The position numbers were made by a program, and so were the translations under genes. The notes below the pieces were generated by a model. The model was not told where the DNA came from. It made no database searches and worked only from the letters and a program-made list of their open reading frames with translations. 64,000 bases of DNA, from positions 26,380-90,379 of the forward strand of contig RXJJ01000017.1 of assembly GCA_003963145.1 (NCBI GenBank). The letters run 5' to 3'. Positions 1 to 7,996 of the stretch are shown here, piece by piece; the stretch's first letter is position 1, and each line of letters opens with the position of its first letter. Source of the DNA: Bradyrhizobiaceae bacterium (GTDB lineage: Bacteria > Pseudomonadota > Alphaproteobacteria > Rhizobiales > Xanthobacteraceae).

Positions 1-69
1 CGAGGTCCATGACGAATAGACCTCACCTCGCTCAAGCACCCAGATTTTTCTCGTTGCTGATTGCTCTTG

Positions 70-336
70 TTAATGAGTGGTCGGCGGCGTTGCGAGATCG
101 ATCAGTGCCTCGCTGAAGGGAAACTCCAGCACGATCGTGCCGCTGCTGTCGGTGACCTCAAGACTTGCGGTCATCAGGAGAGGATTCGCCGCAGCCTCTC
201 CGGGCGCGGCTTTCAGCAGATCCATAATAATGGCGCGGGCCATTTCCCAGGCTTGGTCGGGATCGCGCAGATCGGCGCCCGCCGGGTCCGCGATCACCTC
301 ATCGCCAATCCTGGTGTTGAAAAAATATCGCGGCAT
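70..336 (-). CDS. DUF6894 family small protein
   Basis: An 88-residue protein beginning MPRYFFNT, the hallmark opening of the DUF6894 family that is abundant in Bradyrhizobium relatives. The body (residues about 4-50) has the typical pattern of a short beta segment, an acidic DLRDPDQAW stretch and an amphipathic helix. An upstream in-frame start at 435 would add 33 residues without family resemblance, so the start at 336 was chosen. No signal peptide or membrane segment is seen. The family has no established function. It stands alone on this strand, tail-to-head with the glutathione peroxidase gene upstream. Confidence 0.8.
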   Translation of the reverse strand: MPRYFFNTRIGDEVIADPAGADLRDPDQAWEMARAIIMDLLKAAPGEAAANPLLMTASLEVTDSSGTIVLEFPFSEALIDLATPPTTH

Positions 337-399
337 TGCGTCCCTTATTTTCCGGCCCTGACGGCTTCCCCCGCGCCAATCATGTGCTAAGCAGTCATC

Positions 400-528
400 A
401 TGGTAAAGGCGCTTCGCAATTGGCTCGAGAACCACGAATTACCTGCGATCATCGCGGGCGTGCTGGGCAGCATCACGCTTTTGTCGGTGATCATCGTGGT
501 CGGAGGTTACTGGCTGGTCACGCGCTAG
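400..528 (+). CDS. possible 42-residue single-pass membrane protein
   Basis: A short reading frame of 42 codons: a charged amphipathic start (MVKALRNWLENHELPA) followed by one hydrophobic segment of about 22 residues ending in GYWLVTR. The layout, a positive N-terminus plus a single helix, is that of a small inner-membrane protein. The ribosome binding site is weak. Its last 11 bases overlap the end of the glutathione peroxidase gene on the other strand. I do not recognise a family. It could be a chance frame; the clean hydrophobic segment is the only support. Confidence 0.4.
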   Translation: MVKALRNWLENHELPAIIAGVLGSITLLSVIIVVGGYWLVTR

Positions 529-1021
529 GCGCCGACAGCAGCCTTTCGATTTCGTCTTCCAGCGATTGGGGCTTGGACGTTGGCGCATAGCGCGCGGCCA
601 CCTGCCCGTCCCGCCCGACCAGGAATTTCGTGAAATTCCATTTGATGTCGCTCCAGCCCACAAGCCCGAGCACGCCCGGCCTGGCGCTTTTCAGGAATTT
701 ATAGAGAGGATGGGCCGTCTCGCCATTGACGTCGATTTTGGCGAACATCGGAAACGTCACGCCGTACTCTCGTGAACAGAACGACGCTATTTCGCCGGAC
801 GAGCCCGGCTCCTGCTCGCCGAACTGGTTGCAGGGAAAGCCGAGCACCGAGAAACCCTGCGGCGCATAAGTCTTCTGCAGATCCTCCAGCCCGCGATATT
901 GAGGCGTGAAGCCGCATTTGCTCGCTGTATTCACGATCAGGAGCACCTTACCTGCGAACACGGAGAGCGGGATTTCCTCTCCGTCGAGATTCGTCGCTGA
1001 AAAATCGGTGACGCGCGTCAT
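518..1021 (-). CDS. glutathione peroxidase family protein (thiol peroxidase)
   Basis: A 167-residue thioredoxin-fold peroxidase, full length for bacterial BtuE/Gpx proteins. It reduces hydrogen or lipid peroxides using glutathione or thioredoxin. The peroxidatic residue is Cys36 (NTASKCGFT), with the partners Gln70 (FGEQEPG) and Trp128-Asn129 (KWNFTKF). A second cysteine at 64 (FPCNQF) and one near 82 could supply a resolving thiol. It is cytoplasmic, with no signal peptide. The start lies 5 bases after the stop of the cyclase gene upstream, with an AGAAGG ribosome site inside that gene's end, so the two are very likely co-transcribed. Confidence 0.9.
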   Translation of the reverse strand: MTRVTDFSATNLDGEEIPLSVFAGKVLLIVNTASKCGFTPQYRGLEDLQKTYAPQGFSVLGFPCNQFGEQEPGSSGEIASFCSREYGVTFPMFAKIDVNGETAHPLYKFLKSARPGVLGLVGWSDIKWNFTKFLVGRDGQVAARYAPTSKPQSLEDEIERLLSAPSA

Positions 1022-1026
1022 GCCTT

Positions 1027-2613
1027 CTACGCCGGTTTGGGTTGCTTGTCGTCAAGCGCTGCGATCGCTTCTTTCAGCAGCGATCGGATACGCTCCGCCT
1101 CCACGGGACTGACGGCGTCCGGATTGAGATAGAAATCCAGTCCGGTCATGCGCTCCACCAGAATATCGTGCTTGCCGGTTTCCACGCCAACCAGACTGTC
1201 CACCGCGTAGGGAACGACCTGCCGTGAAATCCCCTTCATCGTGATCGGCGGCAATTCATGCGCGACGACATCACCGCGCACCAGGGCGTAGGTTTCGTAG
1301 CTGAGCACGATCTTGCCCGGCTCGGCGATGGACTGCAGCCGCGCCGCAAGATTGGCCTCCGCGCCGATGATCGTGTAATCCATACGATCGGCGCTGCCGA
1401 AATTGCCGACATTGCAATAACCCGAATTGATGCCCATGCGGGCGCGGAACGGTTCCTCGATGCCGGCCGCACGCCACGTGACGTTGAGTTCGGCCAGACG
1501 CCGCTGCATTTCCCACGCCATTTTCAGACACGCCTTGGCGTCGGCCGCATCGCCCTTGGTCTCGGGATCGCCGAAGAAGATCAGCATCGCGTCGCCGATG
1601 AACTTGTCGATGGTGCCGCCATGCTCAAGCGCGATCTTCGACATTTCAGTGAAATATTCATTGAGCAACTGGGTAATGAGCTCGGGCTGCAGCCGCTCGG
1701 TGGTCGCGGTGAAATTCTGGATGTCCGAGAAGAAGATCGTCAGCTTCTTGCGCTCGGTGTGGATGGTCACATCCTTGCGGCCACTGAAAATGCTGGTGTA
1801 GATCTGCGGCGAGATGTAGCGCGAAATCTTCATCGACAAGGTCGCGAGAAAATCGTTATTCGCCTCCAGCTCCTTGTTCATGTTCTGGATCACCTTGCTC
1901 TGGCGATACTGAATGCCCAGAAAGGACACGCCGCTCACTGCCGCAAGCACGAAATAGGCGAGCAGGAATTTGAACGAGAAGAGATTGGCCGCGATCGGCT
2001 GGCTGATCTCGACTTCCTGAATGCCGCGCACATCGCCGACCTTCCAGTCTTTCTTGGGACTTTCGGGATGCGTATTATGACAGTTCACGCAGGCCTGCCC
2101 CATGATCACCGGCGTGACAAAGCGGACCTTGTCACGAAACAACGATGGGTCCGATTGAACAATTTTCTGGCCGGGATCGGCACGCAGGCTCGCGAGCGCG
2201 CGCGTCTCGAAATCGTCGAGATTATGCGGCGCCCTATTGGCGAACGGAAAATCGGAGACGAAGCGATAGTCGATGTTCTTCTGCTGCTCGCTGATGACGT
2301 TGCCGAGTTCAAGCGAGAGCGTAGCGGGGATCGGGACCGCGCCCGGCACCGTCTCATAGTTGTGAATGACCTTGATTTCGGCACCGTGCGCGGCCAGGAT
2401 GCGGCCCACGACGTTCGAGGCATAATAGCCGCGCACACCGGTTATCAGTGAATTCAGGTCATTCGCCTGACGGCGCAGCGACAGGTCGGCAAGATTGCTT
2501 AAATCGAGCCAGACCGCGATCGGCAAGGCGATCAAGAGCGCAGCAACAGCAAGCGCAGACAAAATCCCGCGAGACCGGCCCTTCTTCGGAGCTTCCTGGT
2601 TATCGGTGTCCAT
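1027..2613 (-). CDS. membrane class III adenylate cyclase with periplasmic DUF3365 (CxxCH) sensor domain
   Basis: A 528-residue receptor cyclase. Order: short cytoplasmic tail, membrane helix about 16-36, a periplasmic domain about 40-210 of DUF3365 (Tll0287-like) type containing Cys175-Val-Asn-Cys178-His179 (a covalent heme c signature), a second helix about 213-235, a linker helix about 236-280, and a class III cyclase domain about 285-480. Metal-binding aspartates are Asp297 (FFSDIQNFT) and Asp341 (FIGDAM); Lys337 and the later MDYTIIG aspartate are the adenine-selecting pair, so cAMP is the expected product. This architecture suggests heme-based redox or gas sensing. It leads an apparent two-gene operon with the peroxidase, which fits an oxidative cue. 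The ligand is inference. Confidence 0.88.
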   Translation of the reverse strand: MDTDNQEAPKKGRSRGILSALAVAALLIALPIAVWLDLSNLADLSLRRQANDLNSLITGVRGYYASNVVGRILAAHGAEIKVIHNYETVPGAVPIPATLSLELGNVISEQQKNIDYRFVSDFPFANRAPHNLDDFETRALASLRADPGQKIVQSDPSLFRDKVRFVTPVIMGQACVNCHNTHPESPKKDWKVGDVRGIQEVEISQPIAANLFSFKFLLAYFVLAAVSGVSFLGIQYRQSKVIQNMNKELEANNDFLATLSMKISRYISPQIYTSIFSGRKDVTIHTERKKLTIFFSDIQNFTATTERLQPELITQLLNEYFTEMSKIALEHGGTIDKFIGDAMLIFFGDPETKGDAADAKACLKMAWEMQRRLAELNVTWRAAGIEEPFRARMGINSGYCNVGNFGSADRMDYTIIGAEANLAARLQSIAEPGKIVLSYETYALVRGDVVAHELPPITMKGISRQVVPYAVDSLVGVETGKHDILVERMTGLDFYLNPDAVSPVEAERIRSLLKEAIAALDDKQPKPA

Positions 2614-2719
2614 AGGTCATCCCCGGATCAAATCGTTCAAATATCTGCTTCATCAAGCAACGAATCGGGACGAAGGTCCAGCGTCCGCATAGCGCAGCCG
2701 ATCCAAAACCGGGAAAATA

Positions 2720-2753
2720 AATAGGACGATAACCGAAGGGTTATCGTCCTATT
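2720..2753 (-). terminator. perfect 15-bp hairpin terminator
   Basis: The arms AATAGGACGATAACC and GGTTATCGTCCTATT are perfectly complementary around a GAAG loop. Read on the minus strand it follows the dienelactone hydrolase gene by 23 bases and is followed by a T-rich run (TATTTT). It separates that gene from the cyclase gene. Confidence 0.75.
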
Positions 2754-2776
2754 GATAGATGAACTCAAAAGGGGCT

Positions 2777-3664
2777 TTAGCTTAAAACCTTGTATTTCCT
2801 GAACCAGTTCTGCATCTGCACCCAGGCATCTTCCGCAGCCTCCTTGCGATAGCTCGGCCGGTAATCGGCATGAAAGCCATGCGGCGCACCGGGATAGGAT
2901 TTGAATTCGGCAACCTTCTTCGCCCGGGAAAGCGCGAGTTTCATTGCCTCGACCTGTACCGGCGGGATTCCCTGATCGTCCTCGCCATACAGCCCCAGCA
3001 CCGGCGCTTTCATATCCGAAGCCAGCTGCATCGGACTCTTCGGCCAGACCGGATTGGGCGGGTCGATCAGCGAACCATAGAATGCAACGCCCGCCTTGAG
3101 CTGCTTGCTGTACGCCGCATATTCCCACACGCTCCGCCCGCCGCGGCAGAAGCCGACAATGCCGAGCCGGTTTGTGTCACCGCCCTGCGATTTGGCCCAT
3201 GCAACTGTCGCGTCCAGGTCGCCGAGAAGTTCATCGTCAGGCTTGGCGTTGACGATCGGCATCAGTTTGGGAATGTCGGTGATCTTGGTCAGGTCGGTGC
3301 CAGCACGGAAGTAATAATCCGGCGCAATGGCGAATGCGCCGAGCTTGGCGAGACGCCGGGTGACATCCTTGATGTACTCATGCAGCCCGAACACCTCCAT
3401 CGCGACCAGGATGACAGGAGGATTGGCAACGCCGGTAGGCCTCGCGAAATAGCCCGGCATCTCGCCGTCCTTCACTTTTATCTTCGCGTCCCCGACATCA
3501 ATCCCGGTTGTGTCGGTGGTGATGACGTCGGCCCGCACGGGACCTGCGGCCAGCGTGTAGCCGGCCGCAGCTGCAGCAGACGCCGCCATGAAGCCGCGGC
3601 GCGAAAACGGCGCCACTTTCGTCAGACCGATCGCGTCGGATGCCAGCATCGGTTTTGCAGTCAT
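2777..3664 (-). CDS. exported dienelactone hydrolase family protein
   Basis: A 295-residue alpha/beta hydrolase of the carboxymethylenebutenolidase family. An N-terminal twin-arginine signal (SRRGFMAASAA, about residues 23-33, cleavage near PVRADV) predicts export by Tat, unlike the cytoplasmic DLH of chlorocatechol pathways. Catalytic residues: Cys173 in GFCRGG, the Asp in GEDDQGIP and the His in GAPHGFHADYR. The start at 3664 has a GGAGA ribosome site; a longer frame to 3802 has no signal peptide in place and was rejected. It is monocistronic, bounded by a terminator. The substrate is unknown; lactones or esters in the periplasm are plausible. Confidence 0.85.
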   Translation of the reverse strand: MTAKPMLASDAIGLTKVAPFSRRGFMAASAAAAAGYTLAAGPVRADVITTDTTGIDVGDAKIKVKDGEMPGYFARPTGVANPPVILVAMEVFGLHEYIKDVTRRLAKLGAFAIAPDYYFRAGTDLTKITDIPKLMPIVNAKPDDELLGDLDATVAWAKSQGGDTNRLGIVGFCRGGRSVWEYAAYSKQLKAGVAFYGSLIDPPNPVWPKSPMQLASDMKAPVLGLYGEDDQGIPPVQVEAMKLALSRAKKVAEFKSYPGAPHGFHADYRPSYRKEAAEDAWVQMQNWFRKYKVLS

Positions 3665-3811
3665 TCTTCGTCTCCGGCTGTTAAATAAAAGGACCTTTGA
3701 GCGCGTCACTTTATGTCCGAAGATTGTCTTTGCAAAACACTTGCGCTTGATTTTTTTAGCCGCGATGTGCGGTTTTCGGCAGCCTTTTCCTTCAAGATGC
3801 ACAACAGAAGA

Positions 3812-3832
3812 CCCGCGGCGAGGAGCCGCGGG
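3812..3832 (-). terminator. GC-rich hairpin downstream of the DUF3309 gene
   Basis: CCCGCGGC and GCCGCGGG form a perfect 8-bp stem with a 5-base loop, 24 bases past the stop of the DUF3309 gene on the minus strand. The following bases (TCTTCTGTT) are only moderately T-rich. Confidence 0.55.
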
Positions 3833-3856
3833 CCTCCAATCGATCTTCGCCGCGGA

Positions 3857-4021
3857 TTAGATCCGTCCCAGCAGGATCAAGATGAGAAGAATGACGATAA
3901 CCAATCCAAGACCACCGCCTCCGTAATAGCCGGTGCCGTAAAAATTGCCGCCGCCGATACCGCTAAATCCGCCAAGCAGAGCGATGATCAGAATAATCAG
4001 GATAATCGTGCCGATGGACAT
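3857..4021 (-). CDS. DUF3309 small hydrophobic glycine-rich protein
   Basis: A 54-residue protein: a hydrophobic N-terminal helix (MSIGTIILIILIIALLGG), a Gly/Tyr-rich middle (residues about 18-39) and a second hydrophobic helix ending LLGRI. This pattern, including the C-terminal LGRI, is that of DUF3309, a family of tiny membrane proteins in alphaproteobacteria and Burkholderia with no proven function. The gene is preceded by a strong match to the EcfG general-stress promoter, which suggests it is made in stress or stationary phase. Confidence 0.85.
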   Translation of the reverse strand: MSIGTIILIILIIALLGGFSGIGGGNFYGTGYYGGGGLGLVIVILLILILLGRI

Positions 4022-4055
4022 CTTTTATCTCCCTCAGTCCTGTCACTGGCGGTCC

Positions 4056-4080
4056 AACGGTTCGGTGTTCTTTTGGTTCC
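4056..4080 (-). promoter_or_regulatory. EcfG (general stress sigma) promoter of the DUF3309 gene
   Basis: Read on the minus strand the site is GGAAC, 16 bases, then CGTT, an exact match to the alphaproteobacterial EcfG consensus. The -10 element lies about 35 bases before the start codon at 4021, an ordinary leader length. Confidence 0.7.
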
Positions 4081-4118
4081 AGGTTTGCAACCTTGAAAAA
4101 GCCGATTCTGTAAGGCCC

Positions 4119-5873
4119 TCAAACAATGCGTTCTTTCAAGATGTCCCGAAGATGACCGGGATCGATTCGTTCGCCCCATAATTCGATTGCAACCGGCAAG
4201 CGACGCCGCCAGTTCGGGTGTTCGTCGATCGTACCTGGCACGTTCGCCTGATCGGCAACGCCCAACAGGTCTTCAATCGATACCCCCAGCAGACGCGATG
4301 GCGTATTCGATAGCGTGGAAAGGACGGCACCGAACGTGAAGTCCCTGTCATCGCCAACAGCCATGCGAAGCCGCGCCAGCGCTTCCCGCCTTTGTTCGCT
4401 GGTCTCGCCGGGATCCATACCGAGCATCAGCTTAACGTCGATGTCATGCGCTGAACGCCATCCTGCAAAGGTCGGAAGATCGTGCGTGCTAAAGGTCACA
4501 AGCGCATTCTTCGGGTAGCGGTCGGGACCAATGAAGTCGCCGCGTCCGTCCCGTTCAAAAATCATCACCCGATAAGACCAGATCGCCCGGTCGGCGAGAC
4601 GCTCGCGAAAGCCGTCCGGCACCGTTCCGAGATCCTCGCCGATCACGATGCATCGATGTGCGACGCTTTCCTGCGCGGCCACCTCCAGCATCTCCTCAAA
4701 CGGCATCTGGATATAGACGCCCTGATGCGGCGCATAGCCGTGCGGTACAACGTAAAGGCGATTCAGGCCGAGCACATGGTCGAGGCGGATGGCGCCCGCG
4801 TAGCGCATCGAGGCTCGCAACATATCCCGAAACGGAGCGAAAGCACGATGTTCGAGACCGGCCGCGTTGAAACCGGCAAGACCCCAGTCCTGCCCTGCGG
4901 TATTGAGCTGATCGGGCGGCGCGCCGACGGATAACTGCCGGGCGATCGCGATCTGTTCATTCCATGCATCGAAACCGTCGGCCTTAACTCCGACCGCGAT
5001 ATCCAGATAGAGGCCGACCGGCATGCCGAGCTGCTCGGCAAGAGATGCACAGGCGGCCAGCTGACGATCGGCGCACCATTGCACGAATTCAAAATACTCG
5101 ATTTGCAAGTTGTCGGGGCCACGGCGCAGGCTGGCCAGCGCCGTATCATCTGGCCGTGTCCATGGCGCGGGCCATTCCCACCACGGTCCGGGATATTTTC
5201 GCCGCAGAAATTCAAAGCAGGCGAAACGAGACAACAGAGCACCGCCGGATGCGCGAAACGCCTCGAAGTCGGTTTTGCGCTTCAAGGTCGTCTTTGATTT
5301 GAAATTCTTGAAAGCCTCTCGCAGGGCCTTGGTCTTCAGATCGGCAACGCCGTCATAATCGACGAGGTCCGCCTGGCGCAATCGTTCGATATCCGCGCCG
5401 TGTTTCGCTCTGAAACCCGGCGGCAGCTCGGGCACCTGTTCGATATCGATGTAAATCGAATTCAGAAACAGCCGGCTGTTGGGCGAATAAGGGCTGCAGT
5501 CGTCGGCATGATCGTCAAACAGCGCATGAAGAGGGTTGAGGCCGATCCCGGCCGCTCCGGCGCCTGAAGCCCAGGCCAGAAGAGATTGAAGATCGGTGAA
5601 ATCGCCGATGCCCCAGTTGCGCTGCGAACGGATACCATAAAGCTGCACAGCGAGAAGCCAGCGCCGACCAAAGTCGCCATCATACGCCCTATGCGGCATG
5701 TCGTCGCTTTTGAATGCCGCATTCAGGCTTTCAAGAGCCCCATCCTGTACCGGGTGATCCAGCGCATCGAGCACACTCAGCAGGGCTTGAGGATCAGCAT
5801 CGCGTCTTTGTCCGTTGCCGTCGATGAAGACAGGGCTGATCCCCGATTTAGCGGCTCTTTCAAACAAATCCAT
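4119..5873 (-). CDS. malQ: 4-alpha-glucanotransferase (amylomaltase)
   Basis: A 584-residue GH77 enzyme that transfers maltosyl and longer glucan segments between linear alpha-1,4-glucans and releases glucose. Catalytic residues fit the family: nucleophile Asp365 (IRLDHVLG), acid/base Glu413 (IGEDLGTVP) and Asp465 (STHDLPTF). The RSQRNWGIGDF segment (about 80-90) and QDWGLAGFN are further family blocks. It is somewhat shorter than the roughly 690 residues of E. coli MalQ, mainly at the N-terminus. It is transcribed divergently from the glgE operon; with GlgX it would recycle debranched maltodextrins. Confidence 0.93.
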   Translation of the reverse strand: MDLFERAAKSGISPVFIDGNGQRRDADPQALLSVLDALDHPVQDGALESLNAAFKSDDMPHRAYDGDFGRRWLLAVQLYGIRSQRNWGIGDFTDLQSLLAWASGAGAAGIGLNPLHALFDDHADDCSPYSPNSRLFLNSIYIDIEQVPELPPGFRAKHGADIERLRQADLVDYDGVADLKTKALREAFKNFKSKTTLKRKTDFEAFRASGGALLSRFACFEFLRRKYPGPWWEWPAPWTRPDDTALASLRRGPDNLQIEYFEFVQWCADRQLAACASLAEQLGMPVGLYLDIAVGVKADGFDAWNEQIAIARQLSVGAPPDQLNTAGQDWGLAGFNAAGLEHRAFAPFRDMLRASMRYAGAIRLDHVLGLNRLYVVPHGYAPHQGVYIQMPFEEMLEVAAQESVAHRCIVIGEDLGTVPDGFRERLADRAIWSYRVMIFERDGRGDFIGPDRYPKNALVTFSTHDLPTFAGWRSAHDIDVKLMLGMDPGETSEQRREALARLRMAVGDDRDFTFGAVLSTLSNTPSRLLGVSIEDLLGVADQANVPGTIDEHPNWRRRLPVAIELWGERIDPGHLRDILKERIV

Positions 5874-5921
5874 TCATCACCGGGGCTGGCACAATTCGGA
5901 TACAATATCGGTTCAACCTCC

Positions 5922-5946
5922 AACCTCGATCGCGCCATTCTGTTCC
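5922..5946 (-). promoter_or_regulatory. possible EcfG-type promoter of malQ
   Basis: On the minus strand GGAAC is followed after 16 bases by GGTT, one mismatch from the CGTT consensus. It lies about 50 bases before the malQ start. The GGAAC is half of an inverted pair (GTTCC-GGTG-GAAC) whose other half points toward glgE, but that half lacks a good -10. Confidence 0.4.
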
Positions 5947-6014
5947 GGTGGAACCAAATGCATGGGGTCCTGCTTATAGAGTGACACTCTCCCGCACGGT
6001 TCAAGGCGTTCCGG

Positions 6015-7988
6015 ATGTCTGTTCTTCCGCCTATCAGAAGTATTGTCCAACGTTCGGTTGTCAGTCCCGGGGCGGGCGTTTTTCACATCGAGGATATTTA
6101 TCCGCGCGTGGACGATGGACGCTTTCCAGTCAAGCGAATGATCGGCGATCCTTTCGATGTATGGGCCGATATATTCCGCGATGGTCACGACATCATTGCG
6201 GCAAATCTGTTGTGGCGCGAGGAAAGCAATTCCGAATGGTCGCGCGAACCCATGTCTCACCATGGCAACGACCGCTGGACCGCAACCTTCACCCCGCATC
6301 ACGTCGGCCGTCATCTCTATGCCATCGAGGCATGGACCGATGAATTTGCGACCTGGAGTTATGGCGTGCGGGCCAAGCAGGTTGCTGGACAGGACGTGTC
6401 TCTCGATGCACTCGAAGGCGCGGCCCTGCTGACCAAGGCGCAACCGGGCGATACCGCGTCCGCCGCAATTTTGACCGGCGCGGCCGAGGAATTTCTACAA
6501 AACGGCGATCTCGCACCGTTGCTGGATGAGCGGGTCGCCCAGGCGATGGCGAAAAGCCAGATTCCGCGCGATCTGACGACGTCGAAGTCCTACCCGCTGG
6601 TCGTGGACCGTCCGCGCGCCGTCGCCGGCGCATGGTATGAAATGATCCCGCGCAGCCAAGGCAAAATTCCTGGCCAACACGGCACATTCAGGGACTGCAT
6701 CACGCGTCTGCCCGATGTCGCAGCAATGGGTTTCGACGTCGTTTATTTCACACCGATCCATCCCATCGGGAGAATCAACCGCAAAGGCCGCAACAATGCG
6801 CTCAAGGCCGAGGCGGGCGATCCGGGTTCGCCCTATGCGATCGGGGCTGCCGAGGGTGGCCATGACAGCGTTCATCCCGAACTCGGCTCGCTGGACGATT
6901 TCCGCGAACTGGTCCGCGAGGCAAAAAAGCTCGGCATGGAGATCGCGCTCGACTTTGCCGTGCAATGCTCGCCAGATCATCCCTGGCTGACACAGCATCC
7001 GAACTGGTTTCAGCGCCGGCCGGACGGCAGCATCCGCTATGCCGAAAACCCGCCCAAGAAATACGAGGATATTCACAATCCGGATTTTTCCTCTGACGAC
7101 GCGGGATCGCTGTGGAATGCCTTGCGCGATGTCGTGTGGTTCTGGGTTGAGCAAGGCGTGCAAATTTTCCGCGTCGACAATCCGCACACCAAGCCCTTTC
7201 CATTCTGGGAATGGCTGATCAAGGAAATCCAGTCGCGCGACCCGAACGTGATCTTTCTGGCCGAAGCCTTTACCCGGCCGAAGCTGATGAAAGGCCTTGC
7301 CAAGCTCGGCTTCACCCAGTCCTACACTTATTTTACATGGCGGACAGGCAAACAGGAGCTGCAGGAATATCTGAGCGAGCTCACGGCCTATCCCGAGCGA
7401 GACTATTATCGCCCGAACTTCTTCGTCACCACGCCGGACATCCTGCCCTACCATTTGCAAAGCGGGGAAGCATGGGCGTTCAAATCGCGTCTTGCGCTCG
7501 CGGCGACACTCTCCGGCAGTTATGGCATTTACAACGGCTTCGAGCTGCTCGAGCACAAGCCGATCCCAGGCAAGGAAGAATATCTCGATTCCGAAAAATA
7601 CGAAATCAAGGTCCGCGACTGGGATGCTCCCGGCAACATCAAACCTTTCATACGCGACATCAATCATGCGCGCCGCGACAATCCCGCGCTTCTGCAAACA
7701 GCGAGACTGAAGTTTCTCGCCGTCGATAACGATCAGACCATCGCGTTCTGCAAGACGTCGACCGACGGCGCGAATACCGTCATTGTTGCCATCGCGCTGA
7801 CGCGCGAACCGCGTGAATTCTGGATTGCGCTGGGCGATGCCGGAATCGAGACGGACAGCGGCCGGAAGCGGATTGCGGCGCTGGAAAATATCCTGACGGG
7901 CGAGCGACACGGCGTCTCATGGGGCGGCGTTCGCCTGCGCATCGATCCATCGCGCGATCCCGCTTTGCTGTTTCGTTGTTTGATGTGA
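6015..7988 (+). CDS. glgE: alpha-1,4-glucan:maltose-1-phosphate maltosyltransferase
   Basis: A 657-residue GH13_3 enzyme that extends alpha-1,4-glucan using maltose 1-phosphate as donor. The N-terminal domain opens with the family pattern IEDIYPRVDDGRFPVKR; the catalytic barrel holds nucleophile Asp388 (FRVDNPHTKP) and acid/base Glu417 (LAEAFTRPK), at nearly the numbering of the Streptomyces enzyme (394/423). The phosphate/maltose pocket block WEWLI follows. First gene of the operon; the next gene supplies its donor via trehalose synthase and maltokinase. Together they form the GlgE route to glycogen-like glucan, which needs no ADP-glucose. Confidence 0.96.
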   Translation: MSVLPPIRSIVQRSVVSPGAGVFHIEDIYPRVDDGRFPVKRMIGDPFDVWADIFRDGHDIIAANLLWREESNSEWSREPMSHHGNDRWTATFTPHHVGRHLYAIEAWTDEFATWSYGVRAKQVAGQDVSLDALEGAALLTKAQPGDTASAAILTGAAEEFLQNGDLAPLLDERVAQAMAKSQIPRDLTTSKSYPLVVDRPRAVAGAWYEMIPRSQGKIPGQHGTFRDCITRLPDVAAMGFDVVYFTPIHPIGRINRKGRNNALKAEAGDPGSPYAIGAAEGGHDSVHPELGSLDDFRELVREAKKLGMEIALDFAVQCSPDHPWLTQHPNWFQRRPDGSIRYAENPPKKYEDIHNPDFSSDDAGSLWNALRDVVWFWVEQGVQIFRVDNPHTKPFPFWEWLIKEIQSRDPNVIFLAEAFTRPKLMKGLAKLGFTQSYTYFTWRTGKQELQEYLSELTAYPERDYYRPNFFVTTPDILPYHLQSGEAWAFKSRLALAATLSGSYGIYNGFELLEHKPIPGKEEYLDSEKYEIKVRDWDAPGNIKPFIRDINHARRDNPALLQTARLKFLAVDNDQTIAFCKTSTDGANTVIVAIALTREPREFWIALGDAGIETDSGRKRIAALENILTGERHGVSWGGVRLRIDPSRDPALLFRCLM

Positions 7989-7996
7989 GCGTGCGC

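Noticed and set aside
1258..2451. 397-codon open frame opposite the cyclase gene
   Set aside because: No recognisable domain; it mirrors the GC-rich codon pattern of the real gene on the minus strand. The same applies to the long frames opposite glgE (6495-7910), treZ (15284-16663), the enolase-type gene (21900-23207) and the flavoprotein gene (58716-59876).
5950..5975. EcfG promoter on the plus strand driving glgE
   Set aside because: GGAAC at 5950 is followed after 16-17 bases by TGCT/GCTT, not by CGTT, so the -10 is not supported.
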